This document shows, piece after piece, positions 1-8,158 of a DNA stretch of 64,000 bases (the stretch's first letter is position 1; every line of letters begins with the position of its first letter). This DNA is from Clostridiales bacterium (GTDB taxonomy: Bacteria > Bacillota > Clostridia > Oscillospirales > Oscillospiraceae). The position numbers were made by a program, and so were the translations under genes. The notes under the pieces were generated by a model, which did no database searches, was not told where the DNA came from, and saw only the letters and a list, made by a program, of their open reading frames with translations. The DNA lies in NCBI GenBank assembly GCA_003150355.1, contig QAMJ01000013.1:39807-103806 (forward strand), read 5' to 3'.

Positions 1-419
1 AAAACGTGCAGGACCCCGGCAATGTCGGCACTGTCATCCGCACGGCGGCGGCGCTGGGCTTTGACAGCGTGATCCTCTGCGGCGCGTGTGCGGACGTCTA
101 CAGTCCCAAGACCGCCCGCGCCACAATGGGCGCCATTTTCCGGGAAAACATCGTCCGCATGGATATAGCCGCCGCCGCGGAATATATCCACAGCCGCGGC
201 ATGAAGCTTTACGGCGCGGCGCTCTCCGAGCGCGCGGCGGATATCCGCACGGCGGAGCTCAAAGATGCTGTCGTCGCCATCGGCAGCGAGGGCAGGGGAC
301 TGAGCGCGGAGCTTCTGAGCCTGTGCGACGGGGAGGTCATCATCCCCATGACGCCGGGCAGCGAATCCTTCAACGCCGCGATCGCCGCGGCGATAGTCAT
401 GTGGGAGATCGTGAGATAA
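1..419 (+). CDS. SpoU/TrmH-family RNA 2'-O-ribose methyltransferase, C-terminal part
   Basis: The gene enters from outside the window; its reading frame is already open at base 3, so the GTG at position 6 is internal. The first visible residues, NVQDPGNVGTVIRTA, are the SpoU motif 1 (cofactor and catalytic Asn/Arg region). The later GSEGRGL and IPMTPGSESFNAAIA stretches are motifs 2 and 3 of the SPOUT trefoil knot, which binds S-adenosylmethionine. The family methylates the 2'-hydroxyl of a nucleotide in rRNA or tRNA; the target cannot be read from this part. It ends with TAA and is followed after about 20 bases by dprA. Confidence 0.9.
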   Translation, partial: NVQDPGNVGTVIRTAAALGFDSVILCGACADVYSPKTARATMGAIFRENIVRMDIAAAAEYIHSRGMKLYGAALSERAADIRTAELKDAVVAIGSEGRGLSAELLSLCDGEVIIPMTPGSESFNAAIAAAIVMWEIVR

Positions 420-441
420 ACTGAGAGGGCAGGTGAGGCAG

Positions 442-1662
442 ATGTCCGCAATAAAATACTGGCTGTGGCTGTCGAGCCTGACCAATGTGAGGCCGGCATC
501 AAAGGCCGCGCTTATCGACCATTACGGCGACGCCGAGCGCGCGTGGTTCGCGCCCGAGGGCGAGTTCAGGACCGTGCCCGGCGTGAGCGCCAACGACGCG
601 GCAGTGCTCGAAGCACGGGACATGAGCGCCTGCGATAATATCCTCTCCGAGTGCGACCGGCAGGGGATAGATATCCTCACCATGCAGGACGCGCGCTATC
701 CGCGCTGGCTCTGCAATACCTACGCTCCGCCGCCTGTGCTGTACGTCAAGGGTCGGCTCCCGAATGTGGACGAAACCCCTGCGATAGCGATCGTCGGTAC
801 ACGCCGTGCAAGCCCGTACGGGCTCAAAATGGCGCGTACCCTCGCCTTTGAAATCGTCAAATGCGGCGGCATTATCGTCTCCGGGCTCACCGAGGGTGTT
901 GACCGCGCCGCGGCGGAGGGCTGCCTGCTCGCAGGCGGCAGGTGCATCGGTGTTCTCGGTACGCCGCACGGCGAGGATAACCGCCTGCAAAGGGACGTTG
1001 CCGCCACCGGCGCGCTCATAAGCGAGTACCCGCCCGGCACGGTCACGCAGAAGTTCTTCTTCCGCGACCGCAACCGCGTGAGCGCGGGGCTTTCTCAGGG
1101 CGTCGTCGTGGTCGAAGCACCGGAGCGCAGCGGAAGTCTCCTCTTTGCGCAGGAGGCGCTCGAGCAGGGGCGCGAGATATTCGCCGTCCCCGGCAATGCC
1201 GATGCCGAGAACAGCGTCGGCACCATCCGCCTCATCAAGGACGGGGCAAAGCCCGTGACAAGCGGCTGGGACGTTATGTGCGAGTTCGAAGCGCTGTTTC
1301 CGGACAAAATAGTGAAGCCGAGCGGGCGAGTCAGCGTCCCGGAGGAAGTGAAAAACGTACCGCCTGAGCGGACAAAACCTGCTGCAAAGCAGGAAAAAAC
1401 ACCGGTTTCGACAAAAAAAGAGATTGACAACAACATAACCAAAGGATATATTGACTTGTCAGAACAGCTCTCCCGATTAAATGAGGAGCAGCTGAAGATA
1501 ATCACGGCCATCGGCGGTGAGCAGGCGCATATCGACGATGTGATCGAACGCACCGGTTTGGGCACGGCAAAGGTGCTCTCGCAGCTGACGGTGCTGGAGA
1601 TCAAGGGCTACATCCGCCGCGTACCCGGGCGGAGAGTGAGCCTGAATACGGCAATGAAATGA
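442..1662 (+). CDS. dprA: DNA processing protein DprA (Smf)
   Basis: DprA binds incoming single-stranded DNA and loads RecA during natural transformation. The Rossmann-like core is visible as GTRRASPYGLKMA (about residues 117-130) and SGLTEGVDRAAAEG, followed by the conserved FFFRDRNRVSAGLS block. After a low-complexity Lys/Pro linker, the last 60 residues form a DprA-type winged helix (AHIDDVIERTGL). Length of about 406 residues is normal. I prefer ATG 442, which sits 6 bases after AGGTG, over GTG 433, which has a poorly placed site; the choice is not certain. It lies directly before topA, a common Firmicute order. Presence of dprA alone does not prove competence. Confidence 0.93.
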   Translation: MSAIKYWLWLSSLTNVRPASKAALIDHYGDAERAWFAPEGEFRTVPGVSANDAAVLEARDMSACDNILSECDRQGIDILTMQDARYPRWLCNTYAPPPVLYVKGRLPNVDETPAIAIVGTRRASPYGLKMARTLAFEIVKCGGIIVSGLTEGVDRAAAEGCLLAGGRCIGVLGTPHGEDNRLQRDVAATGALISEYPPGTVTQKFFFRDRNRVSAGLSQGVVVVEAPERSGSLLFAQEALEQGREIFAVPGNADAENSVGTIRLIKDGAKPVTSGWDVMCEFEALFPDKIVKPSGRVSVPEEVKNVPPERTKPAAKQEKTPVSTKKEIDNNITKGYIDLSEQLSRLNEEQLKIITAIGGEQAHIDDVIERTGLGTAKVLSQLTVLEIKGYIRRVPGRRVSLNTAMK

Positions 1663-1671
1663 GGATAGATA

Positions 1672-4026
1672 ATGGCAAAAGCGAAGGATCTGGTCATAGT
1701 CGAGTCACCGGCCAAGGCCAAGACCATTGAGAAGTATCTGGGCAGCGGCTATAAGGTCACGGCCTCGATGGGACATCTGAGAGATCTGCCCAAGAGCAAG
1801 ATGGGCGTTGATATAGAGCACGGCTTTGAGCCGCAGTACATCCCCGTTCGGGATAAGAAGGAGCTCATAAACGAGCTCAAGAAGGAAGCCAAGGAAGCAA
1901 AGACCGTCTACCTCGCGACCGACCCTGACCGCGAGGGCGAAGCCATATCATGGCACCTCAAGGAGCTGCTTGGGCTTGACGATGAAAAGGCCAAGCGCGT
2001 GACCTTCAACGAGATCACCAAAAAGGTCGTCACCGAGAGCATCAAGAACCCGCGCAGCATCGACCAGAACCTTGTCGATTCCCAGCAGGCGCGGCGCATA
2101 CTTGACCGCATCGTCGGCTATGAGCTCTCCCCGCTGCTCTGGCGCAAGATAAAAAAAGGGCTGTCCGCGGGACGTGTGCAGTCCGTCGCCACGCGCATGG
2201 TCGTTGACCGCGAGGAGGAGATCGAAGCCTTCCAGAGCCAGGAGTACTGGCTGCTCGACGCGCGCCTCAACTGCGGCGCGGAGGACGCGGTGTTCACCGC
2301 CCGCTTCCACGGCAAGGGCGATAAAAAGCAGGAGCTCAGATCCAAGGACGAGGTCGACGAGGTCATAAACGCCGTGCAGGCGCAGCCTTTCACCGTATCC
2401 GGCGTCAAGCGCGGCGAGAAGCAGAAGTCGCCCGCACCACCGTTCATTACCTCGACGCTCCAGCAGGAGGCCTCGCGCCGCCTGAGCATGACCCCGCGCC
2501 GCACGATGTCCATCGCCCAGCAGCTCTATGAGGGCGTTGAGATAAGCGGGCACGGCAGCATCGGCCTTATCACCTATATGCGTACCGACTCCCTCCGCCT
2601 TTCCGAGGAAGCGCTCGCTGCCGCGAAGGACTTCATCATCGGGCACTACGGCCCCGAGTATTACCCCGGCTCGCCCCGGCACTTCAAGACCAAGGCCGGC
2701 GCGCAGGACGCGCATGAGGCCATCCGCCCGACGGACGTGAACCTCACGCCGGAGCTTGTGCGCAAGGACCTCACGCAGGAGCAGTACCGGCTCTACCGCC
2801 TTATCTGGGGGCGCTTCACCGCCTGCCAGATGGCAAACGCGAAGTACGATAACGTCGCCGTCGAAGTTTCCTCCGCGGGCTACACTTTCCGCGCGACCTA
2901 TTCGGAAATGAAGTTCAAGGGCTTCACCGCCGTGTACGAGGAGGCAAAGGACGAGGAGAGCAGCGAGCTTGCAAATCCCCTGCCGAGCCTGAGCGAGGGT
3001 CAGGCGCTGACGCTCGAAAAGCTCATCCCCGAGCAGCAGTTCACCCAGCCGCCCGCAAGGTTCACCGAGGCCACGCTCATCCGCGCCATGGAGGAAAAGG
3101 GCATAGGCCGCCCGTCCACCTACGCGCCGACTATATCTACTATTACGTCCCATGACTATGTTATAAAAGAGGGCAAGTACCTCAAGCCCACGCCGCTCGG
3201 CAGAGTCGTCACCGGGCTTATGAAGGAGCACTTTGCAGATATCGTCGACCTCAAGTTTACCAATCAGATGGAGGAGGAGCTTGACGGTATAGAAAACGGC
3301 AAGGCACAGTGGCGCGACGTCCTCGCTGATTTCTACGGAGATTTCAGCAAGGAGATGGACGAGGCCGAAAAGGCCATGGACGGCGTGAAGCTCAAGGTTC
3401 CCGACGTTCTCAGCGATGAATACTGCGACGTCTGCGGCCGCCAGATGGTTGTGAAAAAGGGCCGCTTCGGGTACTTCCTCGCCTGCCCCGGCTTCCCGGA
3501 TTGTACCTTTACAAAGCCCATCGTCGTCGAAATGCCCGGCAAATGCCCCAAGTGCGGCGGCAGGATCCTCAAGCGCACCTCGAAGAAGGGCTATGTGTTC
3601 TACGCCTGCGAACGCGGCACGGACTGCGGCTTCATCACATGGGACGTTCCCACCAAGGACTTCTGCCCCGCCTGCGGCAAGACCATGTTCAAGCACAGCG
3701 GCAGAGGACCGCTCAAGTCCTTCTGCATAAACGAGCAGTGCCCGAACTTCGTCCCCGAGGATAAGCGCACCTTCAAGAAAAAGACGCCCGAGGAGAAGGC
3801 ACAGGCAGCCGCCGAGAAGGCCGCAAAGGCTGCGGAAAAGGCCGCCGCTGCCGAGGGTGAAGAAGAGAAGAAGCCCGCCAAGAAGACGGCTGCGAAGAAG
3901 ACTGCGGCCGCCAAGACCACGGCGAAAAAGACCGCGGCGAAAACAACTGCAAAGAAAACGACCGCCAAGAAAGCCACGGCGGCAAAAAAGACAAGCACGA
4001 AGAAAAGTGCGGATACAGAGGAATAA
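1672..4026 (+). CDS. topA: DNA topoisomerase I with lysine/alanine-rich tail
   Basis: Type IA topoisomerase that relaxes negative supercoils. The N-terminal TOPRIM domain shows VIVESPAKAKTIEKYLG and ATDPDREGEAISWHL (acidic metal-binding residues). The active-site region is GSIGLITYMRTDSLR around residue 300, with the catalytic Tyr. Three C-terminal four-cysteine zinc ribbons follow (CDVCG, CPKCGG and CPACGK each start one). The last roughly 80 residues are nearly all Lys, Ala and Thr in AKK/TAKK repeats, a histone-H1-like tail expected to bind DNA nonspecifically. The gene starts 9 bases after dprA and ends 3 bases before trmFO, so the three are probably cotranscribed. Confidence 0.97.
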   Translation: MAKAKDLVIVESPAKAKTIEKYLGSGYKVTASMGHLRDLPKSKMGVDIEHGFEPQYIPVRDKKELINELKKEAKEAKTVYLATDPDREGEAISWHLKELLGLDDEKAKRVTFNEITKKVVTESIKNPRSIDQNLVDSQQARRILDRIVGYELSPLLWRKIKKGLSAGRVQSVATRMVVDREEEIEAFQSQEYWLLDARLNCGAEDAVFTARFHGKGDKKQELRSKDEVDEVINAVQAQPFTVSGVKRGEKQKSPAPPFITSTLQQEASRRLSMTPRRTMSIAQQLYEGVEISGHGSIGLITYMRTDSLRLSEEALAAAKDFIIGHYGPEYYPGSPRHFKTKAGAQDAHEAIRPTDVNLTPELVRKDLTQEQYRLYRLIWGRFTACQMANAKYDNVAVEVSSAGYTFRATYSEMKFKGFTAVYEEAKDEESSELANPLPSLSEGQALTLEKLIPEQQFTQPPARFTEATLIRAMEEKGIGRPSTYAPTISTITSHDYVIKEGKYLKPTPLGRVVTGLMKEHFADIVDLKFTNQMEEELDGIENGKAQWRDVLADFYGDFSKEMDEAEKAMDGVKLKVPDVLSDEYCDVCGRQMVVKKGRFGYFLACPGFPDCTFTKPIVVEMPGKCPKCGGRILKRTSKKGYVFYACERGTDCGFITWDVPTKDFCPACGKTMFKHSGRGPLKSFCINEQCPNFVPEDKRTFKKKTPEEKAQAAAEKAAKAAEKAAAAEGEEEKKPAKKTAAKKTAAAKTTAKKTAAKTTAKKTTAKKATAAKKTSTKKSADTEE

Positions 4027-4029
4027 CAG

Positions 4030-5355
4030 ATGAAAACGGTTACCGTTCTGGGCGCGGGGCTTGCGGGAAGCGAGTGCGCGTGGCAGCTTGCAAAGCGCGG
4101 CATAAATGTGAAGTTCATAGAGATGAAGCCGGTGAAAATGACCCCGGCGCATACCTCGCCGAACTTTGCCGAGCTCGTCTGCTCAAACTCTCTGCGCAGC
4201 GATGAGCTCACCAATGCCGTGGGTCTGCTCAAGGCCGAGATGCGCGCGATGGGCTCTCTCATCATGGAGAGCGCGGACGCGAATAAGGTCGCCGCGGGCG
4301 GCGCGCTGGCGGTCGACCGCGAGGGCTTTTCAAAATACATCACCGATAAATTAAAGAGTCTCCCGAATGTCGAGGTCGTGAGCGCCGAGGCGACGGAGAT
4401 ACCGGAGGGCGAGGTCGTCATCGCGACCGGGCCTCTGTCGAGCGACGCTATCGCCGAGAAGATAGCCGCCCTTTGTCCGGACAGCGACCTGCATTTCTAT
4501 GACGCCGTCGCCCCCATTGTGACGCTTGAGAGCGTGGACATGGATTCCGCGTTCTTCGCCTCGCGCTATGACAAGGGAACGGCGGACTATGTGAACTGCC
4601 CGATGGATAAGGACGAATACCTCGCCTTCGTCGAGGAGCTGACCCATGCTAAAGAAGCGGAGGTACACGGCTTTGATGACGGCGGCGTGTTCGAGGGCTG
4701 CATGCCGGTCGAGGTCATGGCGCGCCGCGGGGTGGACACCCTGCGCTACGGCCCGTTGAAGCCCGTCGGGCTTATCGACCCGCGCACGGGGAGAGAGAAC
4801 TATGCCGTCGTTCAGCTCCGGCGCGACAATGCCGACGGGACTATCTATAACATCGTCGGCTTCCAGACGCACCTGACATGGGGCGAGCAGAAGCGCGTGT
4901 TCTCCATGATACCAGCGCTTAAGAACGCGGAGTTCGTGCGTTACGGCGTCATGCACCGCAATACATATCTCAACAGCCCGAAGCTGCTTGACCGGTATTA
5001 CCGCCTGCGCACGGATGGGCGCATCAGCTTTGCCGGGCAGATGACCGGCGTCGAGGGCTATGTGGAGTCCGCGGCCTCGGGCATGCTCGTCGGCATCGAG
5101 ACGGCGGCGCGCGTACTCGGCATGGAGCCTGTGGATTTCCCACAGGAGACGGCGATAGGCGCGCTGAGCCTGTATGTCTCCGGCGGCAGCGTCGGCGATT
5201 TCCAGCCGATGAATGTGAACTTCGGCATCATCAGTCCCCTTGGCTACAGGGTGAAAGGAAAGAGAAACAAGAACGCCGAGATATCGAAGCGTTCCCTTGA
5301 GATCATAGAGAGCCTGAAGGCTAAGGAGGTTTTTCACTGTGAAGATAATCATTGA
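4030..5355 (+). CDS. trmFO: Folate-dependent tRNA (uracil-54-C5)-methyltransferase
   Basis: TrmFO makes ribothymidine at position 54 of tRNA, using methylenetetrahydrofolate as carbon donor and FAD/NADPH as reductant. The N-terminal dinucleotide motif VLGAGLAGSECAWQLAKRG and the SNSLRSDELTNAVGLLKAEM block are characteristic. The C-terminal YVESAASGMLVGIE stretch closes the FAD domain. Length of 441 residues is typical. Position directly after topA is the usual Firmicute arrangement. Its last 17 bases overlap plsX, whose ribosome binding site AAGGAGG lies inside this gene, so translation of the two may be coupled. Confidence 0.96.
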   Translation: MKTVTVLGAGLAGSECAWQLAKRGINVKFIEMKPVKMTPAHTSPNFAELVCSNSLRSDELTNAVGLLKAEMRAMGSLIMESADANKVAAGGALAVDREGFSKYITDKLKSLPNVEVVSAEATEIPEGEVVIATGPLSSDAIAEKIAALCPDSDLHFYDAVAPIVTLESVDMDSAFFASRYDKGTADYVNCPMDKDEYLAFVEELTHAKEAEVHGFDDGGVFEGCMPVEVMARRGVDTLRYGPLKPVGLIDPRTGRENYAVVQLRRDNADGTIYNIVGFQTHLTWGEQKRVFSMIPALKNAEFVRYGVMHRNTYLNSPKLLDRYYRLRTDGRISFAGQMTGVEGYVESAASGMLVGIETAARVLGMEPVDFPQETAIGALSLYVSGGSVGDFQPMNVNFGIISPLGYRVKGKRNKNAEISKRSLEIIESLKAKEVFHCEDNH

Positions 5356-6358
5356 CGCAATGGGCGGCGACAACGCCCCTGAGGAGATCATAAAGGGCGC
5401 GGTGCGCGCAAAGCGCGAGCTCGGCGTGGAAGTCTGCCTTGTCGGCCGTATCGAGGATGTGAAAGCCTGCCTTGAAAAAGAGGGCTGCGCGGAGGGCGAG
5501 TTTGAGATAGTCGACGCGCGCGAGGTCGTCACCATGGAGGATGACCCCAGCACTGCCACCCGCCGCAAGAAGGATTCTTCCATGACCGTTGCGCTCAATC
5601 TCCTGCGTGACGGCAAGGGCGATGCGGTCGTCTCCGCCGGCAGTACCGGCGCGCTCCTCACCGGGGCGACGCTTATCGTCAAGCGCATCAGCGGCATCCG
5701 CCGTGCCGCGATGGCTCCCGTTCTCCCGGCAGGGGAGCGCGGCGTCATGCTCATCGACTGCGGCGCGAATGTTGAGTGTACCGCCGAGTATCTTCTCCAG
5801 TTTGCCTATATGGGCAGCTTCTATGCAAAGAAGATGATGGGCTGCGAGAACCCGCGCGTGGGGCTTCTGAACGTCGGCACCGAGGACACAAAGGGCGGCG
5901 AGCTCCAGCATCAGGCCTTTGCCCTGCTGAAAAACGCAGACGAAGAGGGCAGGATAAACTTCATCGGCAATGTTGAGGGCACGGGAGTGTTTAACGGCGC
6001 GGCAGACGTCGTCGTGACAGACGGCTTCACCGGCAACGTTCTCCTCAAGAGTACCGAGGGCGTCATCAAGTATATGATGAAGTCTCTCAAGGGCGTGTTC
6101 TATAAGAGCATGAAGAACAAGCTTGCCGCTGCCGTTCTGAAAAAGGACCTCGGCATAATGAAGAAGTCGATGGACGTCAACGAGGTCGGCGGCACGGCGC
6201 TCGTCGGCATATCCAAGCCCGTCATAAAGGCGCACGGCTCCTCGAACGCGGCCTGCATCTTTGCCGCGGTGCGTCAGGCCATGACCTTTGTCGACGCAGG
6301 CGTCATCGACGATATCAAGGCCAATATCGAATATATGAAACTGAAGGCTGAACAGTAA
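5339..6358 (+). CDS. plsX: Phosphate acyltransferase PlsX
   Basis: PlsX converts acyl-ACP to acyl-phosphate, the first step of the PlsX/PlsY route to phosphatidic acid. The start GTG 5339 has a good AAGGAGG site 10 bases upstream, and gives the typical MKIIIDAMGGDNAPEEIIKG opening. The SAGSTGALL and LLNVGTEDTKGG blocks are conserved in the family; 339 residues is full length. It overlaps trmFO and shares one base with rnc (TAATG). In many Firmicutes acpP sits between plsX and rnc; here it is absent, as are fabD and fabG. Confidence 0.96.
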   Translation: MKIIIDAMGGDNAPEEIIKGAVRAKRELGVEVCLVGRIEDVKACLEKEGCAEGEFEIVDAREVVTMEDDPSTATRRKKDSSMTVALNLLRDGKGDAVVSAGSTGALLTGATLIVKRISGIRRAAMAPVLPAGERGVMLIDCGANVECTAEYLLQFAYMGSFYAKKMMGCENPRVGLLNVGTEDTKGGELQHQAFALLKNADEEGRINFIGNVEGTGVFNGAADVVVTDGFTGNVLLKSTEGVIKYMMKSLKGVFYKSMKNKLAAAVLKKDLGIMKKSMDVNEVGGTALVGISKPVIKAHGSSNAACIFAAVRQAMTFVDAGVIDDIKANIEYMKLKAEQ

Positions 6359-7035
6359 TGGATAAACTTGAAGAGAAGATCGGCTACCGCTTCAAAAACC
6401 GCGGCCTGCTCGTTACCGCGCTCACGCACAGCTCCTATGCCAACGAGCGCCACAGCACGCCCTGCCAGAGCTATGAGCGCCTTGAGTTCCTTGGCGACTC
6501 TATTCTCGGCTACGTGACGGCAGAGTTTCTCTACTCGCATGAGCCGAGCCTGCCCGAGGGTCGGATGACCCGCCTGCGCGCGGAGCTCGTGTGCGAGGGG
6601 AGCCTGCATAAGACCGCGCTCTCGCTCGGTCTGGGCGAGTATATGCGCCTCGGCCGCGGCGAGGAGCACACCGGCGGACGTGAGCGCCCGTCGATCCTCG
6701 CGGATATGGTCGAGTCGATAATTGCCGCGCTCTATCTCGATTCCGGTATCGACGAAGCGCGCCGCTTCATCATGGCAAACGTCCTTGCCGGGGCGGAGCT
6801 TGGCGAAGCGCACCACATCGCCGATTATAAGACCGAGCTTCAGGAGCTTATACAGCGCCGCAGCAACCAGGTCATCAGCTATGAGCTTATCGGTGAATCC
6901 GGCCCGGATCACAACAAGCTTTTCACCTTCCGCGTGCTCATAAATGGAGTACCCACCGGCGAGGGCAGCGGCAGGTCAAAGAAGGAGGCCGAGCAGATGG
7001 CCGCCTGCAAGGCGTTGGAGGCACTGAAGCAGTGA
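6358..7035 (+). CDS. rnc: Ribonuclease III
   Basis: Double-strand-specific endoribonuclease acting in rRNA processing and antisense RNA decay. The catalytic helix ERLEFLGDSILGYVTAEFLY carries the acidic metal ligands, and DMVESIIAALYLD supplies the second acidic set. Residues from about 155 to 225 form a double-stranded-RNA-binding domain that ends GRSKKEAEQMAACKALEAL. The 225-residue length is normal. Start ATG overlaps the plsX stop, and its end overlaps the next gene by four bases (GTGA), so it is in the middle of a translationally coupled run. Confidence 0.97.
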   Translation: MDKLEEKIGYRFKNRGLLVTALTHSSYANERHSTPCQSYERLEFLGDSILGYVTAEFLYSHEPSLPEGRMTRLRAELVCEGSLHKTALSLGLGEYMRLGRGEEHTGGRERPSILADMVESIIAALYLDSGIDEARRFIMANVLAGAELGEAHHIADYKTELQELIQRRSNQVISYELIGESGPDHNKLFTFRVLINGVPTGEGSGRSKKEAEQMAACKALEALKQ

Positions 7036-8063
7036 GCGCCAGAGAAAGCATAATCCCGGTCTTCGTGCCGCATCTCGGCTGTCCGCATAACTGCGTGTTC
7101 TGCAACCAGAACCGCATCTCCGGGCAGCTTGAGCCCGCCACGCCGCAGACCGTTATAGACGAAATAGAGAACGCAGCCGCCTTTCTCCCAAAGGGAGGAA
7201 AGCGGCAACTGGCGTTTTATGGGGGCAGCTTCACGGCCATCCCGGCGGCGGAGCAGGAGGCGCTTTTGGGCGCGGCAAAGACCTATCTTGACCGCGGGGA
7301 GATAAACGCTATTCGCCTTTCCACCCGCCCCGACGCGATAGATGAGACGGTGCTCGAACGCCTGCACCGCTACGGCGTTGAGACGGTCGAGCTCGGCGCG
7401 CAGTCGATGGACGCGCAGGTGCTGCGCCGCTCGGCGCGCGGGCACACGGCGGAGGATGTGGAGCGCGCATCGAAGCTCATCAAGGCTTCGGGCTTCAGGC
7501 TCATCCTCCAGATGATGACGGGGCTTCCCGGGGACACAGCGGAGAAGGACATTGAGACGGCGAGGAAGATAATTGCCCTCGAACCTGACGGCGTGCGCAT
7601 TTACCCGACGGTCATCGTCCGCGACACCGCGCTTTACGACATGTGGAGAGCGGGGAAGTACAGGGAACACACTGTCGAGGACGCGGTCAGCGTCTGCGCG
7701 CAGCTCGTACCGCTGTTTGAAGCGGCGGGCATACCTATCATCCGCCTCGGCCTGAACCCGACGGACGACCTCTCCGGCGGCGACGCTGCCGGCGGTGCGT
7801 ATCACCCGGCACTCGGAGAGCTGGTGCGCTCGCGTATCATGCTGCAGAAGGCGCGGGAGCTGCTGGACGGCATCACGCCGGGCAGCACCGTGACGCTTGC
7901 CGTCGGCAGGGGCAAAGCCTCGCAGATGGCGGGGCAGCACCGCTGCAGCACCAAAGCGCTGACGGAGGAATTCGGCCTGAAAAACATCAGAATAACCGAA
8001 AAGACGGAGCTTTCCGGGCAAGAAATTCAAATACTCGACATTGAAATGCCGCGGGAAATGTAA
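7032..8063 (+). CDS. Radical SAM protein, Elp3/MiaB/NifB-like
   Basis: The CPHNCVFCNQ sequence near residue 16 is a CxxxCxxC-type 4Fe-4S cluster site for radical S-adenosylmethionine chemistry, and LAFYGGSFTAI is the conserved second strand of the partial TIM barrel. No acetyltransferase domain of full Elp3 is present; the protein stops at 343 residues. A gene of this type between rnc and smc recurs in clostridia as far as I recall, but its substrate is not known to me. GTG start overlaps the rnc stop. It ends 28 bases before a long perfect inverted repeat. Confidence 0.85.
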   Translation: MSARESIIPVFVPHLGCPHNCVFCNQNRISGQLEPATPQTVIDEIENAAAFLPKGGKRQLAFYGGSFTAIPAAEQEALLGAAKTYLDRGEINAIRLSTRPDAIDETVLERLHRYGVETVELGAQSMDAQVLRRSARGHTAEDVERASKLIKASGFRLILQMMTGLPGDTAEKDIETARKIIALEPDGVRIYPTVIVRDTALYDMWRAGKYREHTVEDAVSVCAQLVPLFEAAGIPIIRLGLNPTDDLSGGDAAGGAYHPALGELVRSRIMLQKARELLDGITPGSTVTLAVGRGKASQMAGQHRCSTKALTEEFGLKNIRITEKTELSGQEIQILDIEMPREM

Positions 8064-8090
8064 TATAATAACCTGATAAATTTGTACTTT

Positions 8091-8134
8091 GGGCAGCGCC
8101 GCATAATGCGGCAGGCGTATTATGCGGCGCTGCC
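8091..8134. repeat. Palindromic repeat, GGCAGCGCCGCATAAT family, copy 1
   Basis: Perfect 16-bp arms (8092-8107 and 8119-8134) flank an 11-base spacer. There is no T tract on the plus side, so it is not an ordinary terminator. Arms of closely related sequence recur at 25348-25396, 45213-45247 and 54264-54424. Confidence 0.85.
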
Positions 8135-8158
8135 TTGAAATTGAACGGGGACTTTGGT

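Noticed and set aside
1948..4152. 734-codon open frame opposite topA
   Set aside because: Antisense shadow of a GC-rich gene; its translation is low-complexity Leu/Arg/Ala with no domain, and topA is certain.
7180..7206. Repeat-like CTCCCAAAGGGAGG inside the radical SAM gene
   Set aside because: It encodes LPKGGKR in frame, a normal family segment; no insertion is needed.
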